64,000 bases of DNA from CBDHEY01 sp965262305 (GCA_965262305.1 CBDHEY010000002.1:1302001-1366000); one strand, 5' to 3'. Positions 1-9,139 are shown, counted from the first letter of the stretch. Numbers and translations: made by a program. The notes: generated by a model not told the origin, from the sequence alone.

Positions 1-2
1 CT

Positions 3-98
3 TCTCTGATCGCACGAGCTTTACTAACGCTTTCAAGCGTTGGACTGGCTTATCACCAAGTACTTTTAGAAAGTTATTTAGAGACTACGTTTAGTTAA
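3..98 (+). CDS. C-terminal end of an unidentified protein (partial)
   Basis: An open frame enters from the left edge and ends at a TAA at 96-98. It encodes 31 residues ending in LLESYLETTFS. The fragment is moderately hydrophobic and helical-looking. It is too short to assign to a family. In many gammaproteobacteria yajC follows tgt, but this tail does not look like the C-terminus of Tgt as I know it, so that assignment is not made. Confidence 0.45.
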   Translation, partial: SLIARALLTLSSVGLAYHQVLLESYLETTFS

Positions 99-249
99 TC
101 TAAGCGAGTCACAACGATATTGTCAGAAGGCAGGTAAATCCTGGCTTCTGGTAAGTGTTATCTATTGCTATAACAATTGCCTCAGTTTGTAATCTCTTGT
201 AGAGTTACCCGCCTTAAATTTTAATCAATTACTTCAACTGGGGATTTTT

Positions 250-588
250 ATGGATTTTTTTATAGCGTCCGCTATTGCTCAAACTGAATCAGCAGGAGCT
301 ACGCCGCAAGGTGCAGGTTTCATTAACCTTCTTTTGCTAGGTGGTTTGTTTTTGTTCATGTATTTTATGATCATAAGGCCGCAACGTAAAAAACAAAAAG
401 ACCATCAATCGCTTGTTGATGCTATTTCAAAAGGTGATGAAGTTGTTTTGAATTCAGGTATGCTTGGGAAAGTTGTTGAAGTGGATGAAAGCTATATCAC
501 GGTTAATGCCGGTGATAATGTGAATCTGAAATTCCAAAAAATAGCCGTACACGCCATTTTGCCAAAGGGCACAATAAAGTCGATTTAA
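250..588 (+). CDS. yajC: YajC-type preprotein translocase subunit
   Basis: This 112-residue protein has the standard YajC layout: a short N-terminal stretch, one membrane segment at about residues 23-42, the conserved IIRPQRK motif right after it, and a small soluble domain (GDEVVLNSGMLGKVVEV) facing the cytoplasm. YajC is the accessory subunit of the SecDF-YajC complex that assists Sec export and membrane protein insertion. The ATG at 250 follows a GGGG-containing ribosome binding site. What is odd is the context: secD and secF normally follow directly, but here the next gene is a PLP enzyme. The protein is therefore either a second YajC copy or a displaced one. Confidence 0.93.
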   Translation: MDFFIASAIAQTESAGATPQGAGFINLLLLGGLFLFMYFMIIRPQRKKQKDHQSLVDAISKGDEVVLNSGMLGKVVEVDESYITVNAGDNVNLKFQKIAVHAILPKGTIKSI

Positions 589-665
589 AATTGACTAATA
601 AACATTAGGTTGTGTCGCCGTTAAAATCGGCTTGGTCTATCGAGATTTTAATATAAGCAAATATT

Positions 666-1685
666 ATGTCGGCACAATCAATCCAGTTTCCAAACAAGAT
701 TCAACTAGCCAACACTCCTACGCCTTTCAGGTGCTTAAAAAACTTAACCGATCACATTAGAGAGCTTCAAGGGTTTTGCCCTAATATTTGGATTAAGTGC
801 GATGATCAAACAGGGAGCAGTTTATCTGGTAACAAGGTTAGAAAACTTGAATTTCTAATTGCCGATGCGCTAAGAGCTAATGCAGATGTGGTGATAACCT
901 GTGGCGGAATTCAATCCAATCATTGTCGAGCAACAGCGATGGCTTGTGCCCAATTAGGACTAAAATCACACCTAATATTACGACCTGGTGATAATAAACA
1001 TGATATCCATGTGCCAGATGGAAATTGGTTTTTAGATACACTTTGTGATGCGTCCATTTCTATCCCATCTCGAAAAACTTATCTTCAGAAACTAGATACG
1101 ATATTCGATCACATTGAGTCTGAGTATAAAGATAAGGGATTAAATTCTTATCGAATTCCTGTAGGTGGTAGCAATGAAGTTGGACTTTGGGGCTATATAG
1201 CCGCAGCTGAAGAACTAATACGCGATTTTACCGTTAATGATATTTCACCTGATGCGGTGGTCTGCGCATCCGGTTCAGCGGGTACTCAAGGTGGATTGTC
1301 AATTGGGTTTAATCTCTTCGAATCCGAAACACCTATTTTCGGTATGGCAGTTTGTGATTCACAAGAGTATTTTAAAAATAAAATTCTTAGAGATACCAAA
1401 GCCTGGGGAACACGATATGACGTTTCTTTGGTGAAGGAGCTCCAAATACAAACCATTGATTCTTATATCGGGCCAGGTTATGCACAGGGCTACCAAGAAG
1501 TCTATGACACCATAAAATTGCTTGCGAAGCTTGAAGGCATCATCTTAGATCCCGTATACACAGGGAAAGCGTTTTACGGACTGCTAGCTGAAATTCGTGA
1601 TGGCGCGTTTAAGGCAACTAAAGATATCGTATTTGTTCACTCTGGGGGCACTTTTGGTTTATTCCCGCACCGGGGATACTTTTAA
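666..1685 (+). CDS. PLP-dependent D-cysteine desulfhydrase / ACC deaminase family enzyme
   Basis: The 339-residue protein belongs to the fold-type II PLP family of D-cysteine desulfhydrase and 1-aminocyclopropane-1-carboxylate deaminase. The PLP-binding lysine is K57 in SGNKVRKLE, followed by the CGGIQSNHCRATA stretch that binds the substrate carboxylate and the glycine-rich VCASGSAGTQGG phosphate loop. The C-terminal VHSGGTFGLF is also typical. The likely reaction is beta-elimination of D-cysteine to pyruvate, sulfide and ammonia in the cytoplasm, but sequence reading cannot exclude ACC deaminase or another D-amino acid substrate. The start ATG has no clear ribosome binding site. An alanine/glycine-type symporter follows after about 300 bases, which may indicate amino acid use, though an operon is not shown. 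Confidence 0.75.
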   Translation: MSAQSIQFPNKIQLANTPTPFRCLKNLTDHIRELQGFCPNIWIKCDDQTGSSLSGNKVRKLEFLIADALRANADVVITCGGIQSNHCRATAMACAQLGLKSHLILRPGDNKHDIHVPDGNWFLDTLCDASISIPSRKTYLQKLDTIFDHIESEYKDKGLNSYRIPVGGSNEVGLWGYIAAAEELIRDFTVNDISPDAVVCASGSAGTQGGLSIGFNLFESETPIFGMAVCDSQEYFKNKILRDTKAWGTRYDVSLVKELQIQTIDSYIGPGYAQGYQEVYDTIKLLAKLEGIILDPVYTGKAFYGLLAEIRDGAFKATKDIVFVHSGGTFGLFPHRGYF

Positions 1686-1983
1686 ATTTCTCCATACTGG
1701 AATATGTCTGCCGTTGGATTCAAACTATTTTGTTACACATGTTCGCAGTATTTGTTTTAAGAGATCTGGGAAAGGGGCGATTTAATATTCTTTATTGATT
1801 AATCGCTCTTCCCACCAACAACATATCCTTTGATATCGGCAAAATTTGAAGCGATTTTGCAAGAATTAGAGGCCTTTAATGATATGGGGTATAGTAATCA
1901 ATAGTTTTATATATTGAACATGAAGTAGCTTGCTCAAACTGTCTATAGCTCTACAGTAATATAACTGCATTTGGGGGAATAAC
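1686..1983. other. Intergenic region before the symporter gene, imperfect hairpin
   Basis: No gene is evident. A GGGAAAGGGGCGATT arm near 1769-1784 can pair imperfectly with AATCGCTCTTCCC near 1800-1812; no U-run follows it, so a terminator is doubtful. No glycine riboswitch pattern was recognised. GGGGGAA at about 1973-1979 is the ribosome binding site of the next gene. Confidence 0.4.
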
Positions 1984-3303
1984 ATGAATGAGATTTTAGG
2001 TGAGATATCATCTATCGTTTGGGGACCTTTTTTACTAGCATTAATCCTTGGTGTTGGGCTTGTTTTAACCATTCGAATACAAGCTAAATCAATTTTCAAA
2101 ATTCCTTATGCATTTTCCCAACTAATAAAAGGGCGAAACAAACAGGGAGATGGAACTGTAGCACCTTTTAGTGCACTTATGATGTCACTTTCTGCGACTA
2201 TAGGAACGGGTAATATTGTAGGAGTGGCCACCGCAATTGGGTTTGGTGGTCCTGGCGCTTTATTTTGGATGTGGTGTAGCGCATTGGTTGGTATGGCTAC
2301 AAAATATGGCGAAGCAGTTTTAGCTGTTAAGTACCGTGAAACTGACGATGAGGGAAAGCACATCGGCGGCCCAATGTATTACATAAAGAATGGTTTGGGG
2401 CAAAATTGGCAATGGCTGGCGGTGATATTTGCAATATTTGGGTCGATTGCAGGTTTTGGAATAGGGAATATGGTTCAGGTAAACTCTGTTGCTGAATCAC
2501 TCAATGGTTCCTTTGGCATTCCAGAGGCAGCTACCGCTATTATTTTGGCGATATTAATTGGTCTGGTGTTGATTGGTGGTGTCACTCGTATTGCATCCGT
2601 TGCAAGAGTGTGTGTCCCTAGCATGGCATTTTTTTATTTGCTATTTGGCTTAGTTGTTATTCTGGCAAATCTGACAAAATTACCTGAGGCATTTATTCTC
2701 GTTGTCTCTCATGCTTTTACGCCTTCGGCAGCTGAAGGTGGATTTGCTGGAGCAACCGTCGCAATGGCGATTCAATATGGGGTTGCTAGAGGGGTTTTTT
2801 CTAACGAAGCGGGTTTGGGGAGCGCACCTATTGCTCATGCAGCCGCAGCAACAGATAATCCAGTTCGTCAAGGTACGGTAGCAATGCTAGGTACATTTAT
2901 CGATACGATTATTGTTTGCTCGATTACAGGGTTTGCAATTCTTGTTACCGGTGTTTGGTCATCTGGTTTGCAAGGTGTCGCTTTGTCACAAGCAGCGTTT
3001 AGTAATGTACTTCCTTTTGGTGATGTTATCGTATCTCTTTCGTTAGTTGTTTTTGCAATTACGACCATTATAGGGTGGAGCTACTACAGTGAAAGGTGCA
3101 TAGAATTTTTACTGGGTGGAAAGGCAGTATTCCCTTTCAGAGTTCTTTGGGTGATTGCAGTTCCTATAGGAGCACTTGTTGGATTGAAAGCTGTTTGGTT
3201 AATTGCAGATATCATGAATGGTTTGATGGCAATTCCAAATTTAATTGCGCTGCTCCTGCTCAGTGGAGTTATTGCTAAATTGACAAAAGAATTTTACAAG
3301 TAG
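1984..3303 (+). CDS. Alanine/glycine:cation symporter (AgcS family)
   Basis: This 439-residue polytopic membrane protein is a sodium (or proton) coupled alanine/glycine importer of the AGCS family. Family hallmarks are TIGTGNIVGVATAIGFGGPGA at about residues 72-92, followed by ALFWMWCSALVGMATKYGEAVLAVKYR, and later GVARGVFSNEAGLGSAPIAHAAA. About ten to eleven hydrophobic segments are visible. The ATG at 1984 is preceded by a strong GGGGGAA site. It is a single gene with its own leader; the neighbouring D-cysteine-type PLP enzyme makes a loose amino acid theme. Which amino acid and which cation are used cannot be read from sequence. Confidence 0.92.
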   Translation: MNEILGEISSIVWGPFLLALILGVGLVLTIRIQAKSIFKIPYAFSQLIKGRNKQGDGTVAPFSALMMSLSATIGTGNIVGVATAIGFGGPGALFWMWCSALVGMATKYGEAVLAVKYRETDDEGKHIGGPMYYIKNGLGQNWQWLAVIFAIFGSIAGFGIGNMVQVNSVAESLNGSFGIPEAATAIILAILIGLVLIGGVTRIASVARVCVPSMAFFYLLFGLVVILANLTKLPEAFILVVSHAFTPSAAEGGFAGATVAMAIQYGVARGVFSNEAGLGSAPIAHAAAATDNPVRQGTVAMLGTFIDTIIVCSITGFAILVTGVWSSGLQGVALSQAAFSNVLPFGDVIVSLSLVVFAITTIIGWSYYSERCIEFLLGGKAVFPFRVLWVIAVPIGALVGLKAVWLIADIMNGLMAIPNLIALLLLSGVIAKLTKEFYK

Positions 3304-3365
3304 CTACACCTAGAATTTTATAATCTTGTCACGAGTTAACTGAGTCGGAGTATAAAGGTTGGATT

Positions 3366-4271
3366 ATGCCAGTTGAATTTGGGAATAAACTTGTCGTTGG
3401 TATTTCGTCTCGCGCATTATTCGATTTAGGGGATAGTCATGAGGTCTACAAGGCTGAAGGTTTAGAGGCTTACTCCAGGTATCAGATAGATCACGAGAAT
3501 GATGTATTACCCCCTGGTGAAGCATTTCCCATGGTGCAAAAATTATTGTCTATTAATGAAATGCTTAAAGGTGGTCCGAGAGTTGAGGTTATATTGCTGT
3601 CTCGAAATAGTGCAGATACTGGATTACGGATTTTTAATTCGATAAATCATTATGGATTGAATATTTCTCGTGCAGCTTTTACGAGTGGAGAGAGTCCTTA
3701 TCGATATATTTCCCCTTTTAATTGTCATTTATTTCTTTCTATTGACCCTGAAGATGTAAGACTTGCACTAGATCAAGGTTTCGCAGCTGCAACATTGTTA
3801 CCTTCGTCAAAAGAAGAAAGTCCATCGGGCCAATTACGTTTTGCTTTTGATGGTGATGCTGTTGTGTTTTCTGATGAAGCAGAAAGAATCTATAAGACAG
3901 AAGGTTTGGAAGCTTTCACACAGAATGAAGTCAAGGCGGCTAAAACGCCGTTGAGTGGTGGTCCTTTTAAAAATTTTTTAGCCGCATTGCATGGACTACA
4001 AGCGGAATTTAGTGATCGTGAGTGTCCAATTCGTACAGCTTTAGTCACTGCTCGATCCGCGCCCGCGCATGAACGGGTAGTACTAACTTTACGCGCTTGG
4101 AATATTAGAATTGATGAGTCTCTCTTTCTTGGTGGGTTAAAAAAAGGTGAATTCCTTAAAGCCTATGGTGCTGATGTATTTTTCGATGATCAACCAATTC
4201 ATTGTGATTCAGCGCGAGATCACGTCGCTACCGGCCATGTACCTCATGGTGTGGCAAACCAAAAAATTTAA
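3366..4271 (+). CDS. Cytosolic 5'-nucleotidase (NT5C1-like family)
   Basis: The 301-residue protein resembles the bacterial members of the cytosolic 5'-nucleotidase 1A family (Pfam 5-nucleotidase), which hydrolyse nucleoside monophosphates such as AMP or IMP. Recognisable stretches are LVVGISSRALFDLGDSH near the N-terminus, a second acidic loop RFAFDGDAVVFSDEAE in the middle, LVTARSAPAHERV, and FFDDQPIHCDSA near the C-terminus. These are the haloacid-dehalogenase-like acidic and lysine/arginine positions of the family. The ATG at 3366 follows an AAAGG site. It appears to be monocistronic; the next gene starts about 200 AT-rich bases later. Confidence 0.85.
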   Translation: MPVEFGNKLVVGISSRALFDLGDSHEVYKAEGLEAYSRYQIDHENDVLPPGEAFPMVQKLLSINEMLKGGPRVEVILLSRNSADTGLRIFNSINHYGLNISRAAFTSGESPYRYISPFNCHLFLSIDPEDVRLALDQGFAAATLLPSSKEESPSGQLRFAFDGDAVVFSDEAERIYKTEGLEAFTQNEVKAAKTPLSGGPFKNFLAALHGLQAEFSDRECPIRTALVTARSAPAHERVVLTLRAWNIRIDESLFLGGLKKGEFLKAYGADVFFDDQPIHCDSARDHVATGHVPHGVANQKI

Positions 4272-4467
4272 TTATTTTTCTTTTCAAAAATAAATCTATT
4301 TGATAAATCCTGTCTTTTTTCAAAAAAATTGACGAACTTTTTAAGTTTCGTTGACTATGTCTATGTGAAAATATAATTATTAATAGGTTCGAGATTTTTT
4401 TTTCGTCCGTCCTAACAATAATTCTTTATCTTTTTTAATTGTTAACCCTGATTATATTTTAATTGAT

Positions 4468-4878
4468 ATGTTTTCTTATAAAAAAATTTTGATATTTATC
4501 ATTTGTTTTTTATTAATTTCTAATATTTCTTTTTCAAAAAATGCCAAAAAAATTGAAGTGGAGGTAGTTGGTAGCGAGTTTAATTGGTATTTTCGCTATC
4601 CGGGTCCCGATGGAAAACTGGGTGGTGAAGATGATTATTTTTCAAAGCAAAATTTATTTTTACCAGAAAACACCGATGTCACTCTCATAATTATGAGCAA
4701 AGATTTTGTTTATTCATTTGCTATTCCAGAATTAAATAAGGAAGAAATAGCTGTTCCAGATCTTGATTTTGAGCTTAGATTCTATTCCGGGGACGCGAAA
4801 AAATTAACTATATTGGGCGACCAGCTTTGTGGCTATATTCATCCTAGCTTAATTGGCGAAGTAGTGATTCGAAACTAG
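4468..4878 (+). CDS. Secreted CuA-like (cytochrome oxidase subunit II-type) protein with degenerate copper site
   Basis: The 136-residue protein has a signal peptide (about residues 1-23) and then only the cupredoxin domain of cytochrome c oxidase subunit II; the membrane hairpin of a true subunit II is missing. Diagnostic stretches are FNWYFRYPGPDGKLGGEDD, SKDFVYSFAIPEL and CGYIHPSLIGEVVI. Compared with the CuA consensus, the first His is Tyr82, the first Cys is Gly117, the Glu is Gln119 and the Met is Leu128; only Cys121 and His125 remain. It should therefore not form a normal binuclear CuA centre. It lies 39 bases upstream of a SCO1-UnbV fusion, and since SCO1 proteins normally metallate CuA, the two probably work together in the periplasm. 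Function is inferred only. Confidence 0.72.
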   Translation: MFSYKKILIFIICFLLISNISFSKNAKKIEVEVVGSEFNWYFRYPGPDGKLGGEDDYFSKQNLFLPENTDVTLIIMSKDFVYSFAIPELNKEEIAVPDLDFELRFYSGDAKKLTILGDQLCGYIHPSLIGEVVIRN

Positions 4879-4917
4879 ATAACATATTTCATTCTCTCTA
4901 GGTTATAAATTTATAAA

Positions 4918-7374
4918 ATGTTTAAATTTTCAATGCTTAACATCATTATTTTGCTTTTTAGTACCGTTTCTAACGTATCTTTATCTGAAGTTAAAAAAGA
5001 TATCGAAGGGAATCCTCCTCGAATTTTAGCCGAAGTACCAGACTTTTCTCTTATTGATCAGGAAAAAAACATAAACAAAAAAATGGATTTGATGGGCCAT
5101 ATCTGGGTCGTCAATTTTATGTTTACAGAGTGCAAGGAAATTTGTCCGTTGCAAACATCTGCAATGAATGTGCTTAATAAGAATCTTGCTGAATTTCCTA
5201 ACTATCGTAGTATTAAATTGATAAGTATCAGCGTCGACCCTGAAAATGACTCTCCTAAAGTACTTCGAGAGTATATTAAAAATCGAAATTTGAATACGAA
5301 ACAGTGGAAATTCTTCACCGGGGAGAGAGAAGATATCTGGAATCTTAGTAAAAACGGATTCAAGCTTCCTGTTGCCGAAAATTCGAAAGATTTGCAAATG
5401 CCGATACTACACGGATCGCATTTTGTTCTTGTGGATCCACAAGGTAAGATTCGTGGTTATTATAATGCACTTACTCAAGATGGATTTGATAAACTTACAA
5501 TTGATTTAGCTTATTTAACCCAGCAAATAATTTCAGTCCCTAAAACAGTTATGTATCCACCATGGGTGGATACAAGAAAAAATGATCAAGTGAGTCAATC
5601 TAAAAGTTATAAAATTTTTCATGATTTTAAATTTAGTGATCAAGTATTAAATAGCGGAATTACTTTTCGACACAAAATTATTGATGATGTTGGTTCTTCA
5701 TGGAAAGCAGCTCATTATGATCATGGCAATGGAATTGCGGTTGCAGATATAGATGGGGATGGATTGCATGATATATATTTTACAACTTTAGCTGGTACTA
5801 ATGAACTCTGGCGTAATCTGGGTAGTGGTAAGTTTGAAAATGTTACTCGAGAATCTGGATTGTTTCTTGAAGATAGAATTGGAATGGCTGCATCTTTTGG
5901 TGATATTGATAATGATGGTGACCCGGATTTGTATGTGACTAGCATACGCGAAGGTAATCTCCTTTATGAAAATAATGGAGACGGAAAGTTTATAAATATC
6001 ACTAACAAATCTGGTGTTGGTGTGAATGCTCATTCTTCTTCGGCGACTTTCTTTGATTATGATAGGGATGGTCTCTTGGATTTATTTGTAACAAATGTCG
6101 GCGTTTATACTTCAGAAGTTATAGAAGAAGCTTCAGTATATCCTGAACAAGGGTCACTTTCTCGTTCATATGAATACTATCTAAGTTTTAAAGATGCATT
6201 TTCAGGTCATTTAAAACCTGAGAGATCTGAGTCAAGTATCTTATTTAAAAATTTGGGAGGTAATAAATTTCAGGATGTTACGAGACAGATGGATTTAGTT
6301 GATTTGGGTTGGAATGGCGACGCTATTGTTATGGATGGTAATAATGATGGATGGTCCGATCTATATTTACTTAATATGCAGGGAAATGATGAATATTATG
6401 AAAATTATTTTGGAGAGAAATTCATTCGAAAAGGTCGAGCGATTTTTCCAAAAACACCATGGGGCGCGATGGGCGCTAAATCGTTTGATTTTGATAACGA
6501 TGGTGATTTAGATTTATATGTAACGGATATGCATTCAGATATGCGCGATGATCTTTTAGGAAAAGGCGAAAAGAAAAAATCTCCGCAACCCTATCCGGAT
6601 CAATTTCTAAAAAGTGGTGGCAATAGCTTATTCGGAAATGCCTTTTATAGGAACGAAGGTGATGGTTCATTTAGCGAAATTTCAAATCAAATTGGTGCAG
6701 AAAATTTTTGGCCTTGGGGTGTAAGCACAGGAGATTTTAATGCCGATGGCTTTGAAGATGTATTTATTACTTCTAGCATGAACTATCCTTTTCGCTATGC
6801 GCCTAATTCTCTTTTACTTAATAATCGAGGTAAGGGGTTTTTGGATAGTGAGTATGTTGTTGGTATTGAACCAAGAAAGAATGATGAAACTGCAGCGCCA
6901 TGGTTCGAATTGAAATGCTCTGGGGATGATATGACGAATATTTTGTGTAAGTCCTTAGATGGTCCAAAGGTTGTGTGGGGTGCTTTAGGGTCGAGGTCTT
7001 CAGCGATTTTTGATATGGATTTGGATGGAGATCAAGATATTATTACGTTGGAATTTAATCAACCACCGATGTTACTCGTAAATAATCTAAATGAACGCAG
7101 AGCGGTAAATTTTATCAAAGTGGATCTTGATGGTGTTAAGTCAAACAAAAGTGGAGTTGGTGCAAAGGTACAGGTGTTCGCAGAAGGTCAAGTCTATACC
7201 AAAGTACAAGATGGTAAATCTGGGTACCTGTCGCAAAGTGATATTCCCTTATACTTTGGTTTAGATGGTGCGAAAAAAATTGATCGTATTGAAGTCCTAT
7301 GGCCGTCAGGTTCGAAGCAGGTTATATCGAAAAATATTATAAAAAATACACTTCTAACGATTACTGAATCGTAA
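4918..7374 (+). CDS. SCO1/SenC - FG-GAP repeat - ASPIC/UnbV fusion protein
   Basis: This 818-residue protein starts with a signal peptide (about 1-23) and a SCO1/SenC thioredoxin-like domain (about 35-200) that keeps the copper ligands: Cys72 and Cys76 in ECKEICP, and His165 in LHGSHFVLVDPQG. From about residue 245 it carries seven calcium-loop FG-GAP/VCBS motifs, including DIDGDGLHDIYF, DIDNDGDPDLYV, DYDRDGLLDLFV, DFDNDGDLDLYV and DMDLDGDQDIIT, which suggest a beta-propeller. The C-terminus (about 730-815) is an ASPIC/UnbV domain with VGAKVQVF and DRIEVLWPSGSKQ. Each domain is familiar; the combination is unusual. It is probably co-transcribed with the degenerate CuA-like gene just upstream. 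A periplasmic or surface role in copper handling or redox is inference. Confidence 0.85.
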   Translation: MFKFSMLNIIILLFSTVSNVSLSEVKKDIEGNPPRILAEVPDFSLIDQEKNINKKMDLMGHIWVVNFMFTECKEICPLQTSAMNVLNKNLAEFPNYRSIKLISISVDPENDSPKVLREYIKNRNLNTKQWKFFTGEREDIWNLSKNGFKLPVAENSKDLQMPILHGSHFVLVDPQGKIRGYYNALTQDGFDKLTIDLAYLTQQIISVPKTVMYPPWVDTRKNDQVSQSKSYKIFHDFKFSDQVLNSGITFRHKIIDDVGSSWKAAHYDHGNGIAVADIDGDGLHDIYFTTLAGTNELWRNLGSGKFENVTRESGLFLEDRIGMAASFGDIDNDGDPDLYVTSIREGNLLYENNGDGKFINITNKSGVGVNAHSSSATFFDYDRDGLLDLFVTNVGVYTSEVIEEASVYPEQGSLSRSYEYYLSFKDAFSGHLKPERSESSILFKNLGGNKFQDVTRQMDLVDLGWNGDAIVMDGNNDGWSDLYLLNMQGNDEYYENYFGEKFIRKGRAIFPKTPWGAMGAKSFDFDNDGDLDLYVTDMHSDMRDDLLGKGEKKKSPQPYPDQFLKSGGNSLFGNAFYRNEGDGSFSEISNQIGAENFWPWGVSTGDFNADGFEDVFITSSMNYPFRYAPNSLLLNNRGKGFLDSEYVVGIEPRKNDETAAPWFELKCSGDDMTNILCKSLDGPKVVWGALGSRSSAIFDMDLDGDQDIITLEFNQPPMLLVNNLNERRAVNFIKVDLDGVKSNKSGVGAKVQVFAEGQVYTKVQDGKSGYLSQSDIPLYFGLDGAKKIDRIEVLWPSGSKQVISKNIIKNTLLTITES

Positions 7375-7549
7375 CATTACTATTGGCGTCTAATTTCTCG
7401 TGAAGAGTATAAGAATTTTAAAGCCTATTCTATATCTGTCTATTTATTAGACAAATATCTCATTTTAATTGATCCATGCCTGCTAGATTTAACATTGAAC
7501 CTTAACAAATTCGATTCATTCCTAAATTTAGGAAGCTGTTGGGTCATTA

Positions 7550-8122
7550 ATGATCAAAAGAATCCTGTATGCGACGGATTTAAGTGCATACTCCAGTTAC
7601 GCCCTGATGCATGTGGAATCGCTTGCTCTTCAATATGATGCTTCTGTCTATGTAGTTCATGTCGTACCTCCGTTGGGTGAATTTGCTTCTGCTGTGGTAA
7701 AAAGCCACTGTTCGAAAAGTGTTAAGGATGAGGTATTGCAAACCCCGCATATTAAAGGATTATTGGAGTCTATAAGAAATCAGGTGTTCGAGGAGATACT
7801 AAAGTTTGCGGAACAAGACCAGAGTTTTGACCAAAGCATCGATACTTTGCAAAAAGATTTTGTGTCGCGAATTGAAGATATCTCTGTTGTCGCAGGTAAC
7901 CCCGTGGCTAAAATCTTGGATCAGGTTGAAAACATTAATGCAGATTTAATTGTGATTGGAAGTCACGGTTCTAATGCAATAGATGGGCGGATATTAGGTT
8001 CGGTCACTTCAAAAATATTACAGTTATGCAAAGTTCCTGTTTACATGATTCCAATGTTAAAAGCAAAATCATGGTCAGAACAAGTAAGTGTTAAGAACGC
8101 GAAGCAACCATTTAGAAAATAA
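7550..8122 (+). CDS. Universal stress protein (UspA family)
   Basis: The 190-residue protein is a single UspA domain. It begins with the typical strand and loop ILYATDLSAYSSYALMHVESLALQYDA and ends with the nucleotide-binding signature GSHGSNAIDGRILGSVTSKI followed by CKVPVYMIP, matching the G-2X-G-9X-G(S/T) pattern of ATP-binding members. An insertion of roughly 40 residues in the middle makes it longer than the minimal 140-residue form. It stands alone and converges on the TauE/SafE gene. The stress or nucleotide it responds to cannot be told from sequence. Confidence 0.9.
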   Translation: MIKRILYATDLSAYSSYALMHVESLALQYDASVYVVHVVPPLGEFASAVVKSHCSKSVKDEVLQTPHIKGLLESIRNQVFEEILKFAEQDQSFDQSIDTLQKDFVSRIEDISVVAGNPVAKILDQVENINADLIVIGSHGSNAIDGRILGSVTSKILQLCKVPVYMIPMLKAKSWSEQVSVKNAKQPFRK

Positions 8123-8162
8123 GTTTTTCCATTCAATGCTCACTTAACAAAGGAATACCCAT

Positions 8163-8954
8163 CTAGTGGGATGATCCGAAAAAGCCAAATTTTATCCCAA
8201 TTATCAGTAATAAAGAGGCCAATATTGGTTGTAATATAGAGTTTGGGACTTTTGCAGCAGCCTTAGTACCAATATGCGCAGCTGGAAGCGAACCGATAAG
8301 TAACCCTGCTAACAATTGAAAGTCTACGTTGTCATTCCATAAATGACCCAACCCCGCAATAAGCGTAAGAGGTACAGCGTGAGCGATGTCTGTTCCAACC
8401 ACGTGAAGTGCCGGCAGTCGAGGATATAATAACAATAAGAGTGCTGCACAAAACGCGCCTGCACCAACAGAAGATAAGGTGACAAAAACGCCCAACAAAA
8501 TACCAGCTATGACAGTCACCGTTTTGGAATTACGATGAAACCAATTTATTTTAACGGATTGTTCAGAAGTCTCACCTTGAATCCGTGATTTAAAAAATAC
8601 AACGAAAGCGGTCAATATAAGCATATAACCCATTACTTGGGTAAGGCCTGGTCCATAGTCATAGTCTGCGGGTACCCAAAACTTGAGTGCAAAACTCGTG
8701 AATAAAGATGCAGGAATACTGCCCGCAGCCAGCAAGAACACTAGTTGCCATTGAATAGTACCTTGGCGTTTATGGGAATACATGGCACCGGTTTTGGTTG
8801 CAGAGGCATAAAGTAAATCAGTACCAATCGCAACTTTTTCAGGCACACCAGCCATAATCAATAAAGGCGTCATTAGAGAGCCACCTCCAACCCCAGTTAA
8901 TCCAACTGCGAGACCGACTCCGGCTCCTGCAATTATGTAAAATAATAAGTCCAT
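8163..8954 (-). CDS. Sulfite exporter TauE/SafE family membrane protein
   Basis: The 263-residue protein is a TSUP (TauE/SafE) family transporter with about eight hydrophobic segments in two homologous halves. The family signature GVGGGSLMTPLLI appears near residues 21-33, and the second half has VGAGAFCAALLLLLYPRLPALHVVGTDIAHAVPL. Members export sulfite or other sulfur-containing anions across the inner membrane. It is transcribed divergently from cysB, and the APS reductase gene lies just beyond, so a role in sulfite or sulfate flux is plausible, as in other species where a TSUP gene sits beside cys genes. The AT-rich divergent region between 8955 and 9139 probably holds both promoters and could bind CysB. 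Confidence 0.88.
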   Translation of the reverse strand: MDLLFYIIAGAGVGLAVGLTGVGGGSLMTPLLIMAGVPEKVAIGTDLLYASATKTGAMYSHKRQGTIQWQLVFLLAAGSIPASLFTSFALKFWVPADYDYGPGLTQVMGYMLILTAFVVFFKSRIQGETSEQSVKINWFHRNSKTVTVIAGILLGVFVTLSSVGAGAFCAALLLLLYPRLPALHVVGTDIAHAVPLTLIAGLGHLWNDNVDFQLLAGLLIGSLPAAHIGTKAAAKVPNSILQPILASLLLIIGIKFGFFGSSH

Positions 8955-9139
8955 AAATAATATTTATTAAAAATTGGCGTCAATTTAATTATTTTCATAA
9001 AAATAGCTGGCAAATATAACGATCTCTTACTATTCTTCAAAAGAATATTTGATTATATTTTTATAATTAATTGGTTATTTTTAGTATTTTTACTAAACAA
9101 GCGCCATTAAAAAGACTAACGCTGCCACTTGGAGGGCGT

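Noticed and set aside
1686..1983. Possible glycine riboswitch before the symporter gene
   Set aside because: The expected conserved GGAGAG-type core and tandem aptamer pattern were not found.
9071..9139. Upstream extension of CysB
   Set aside because: The extra 23 residues do not resemble CysB, while ATG 9140 has a GGAGG site and gives the family length.
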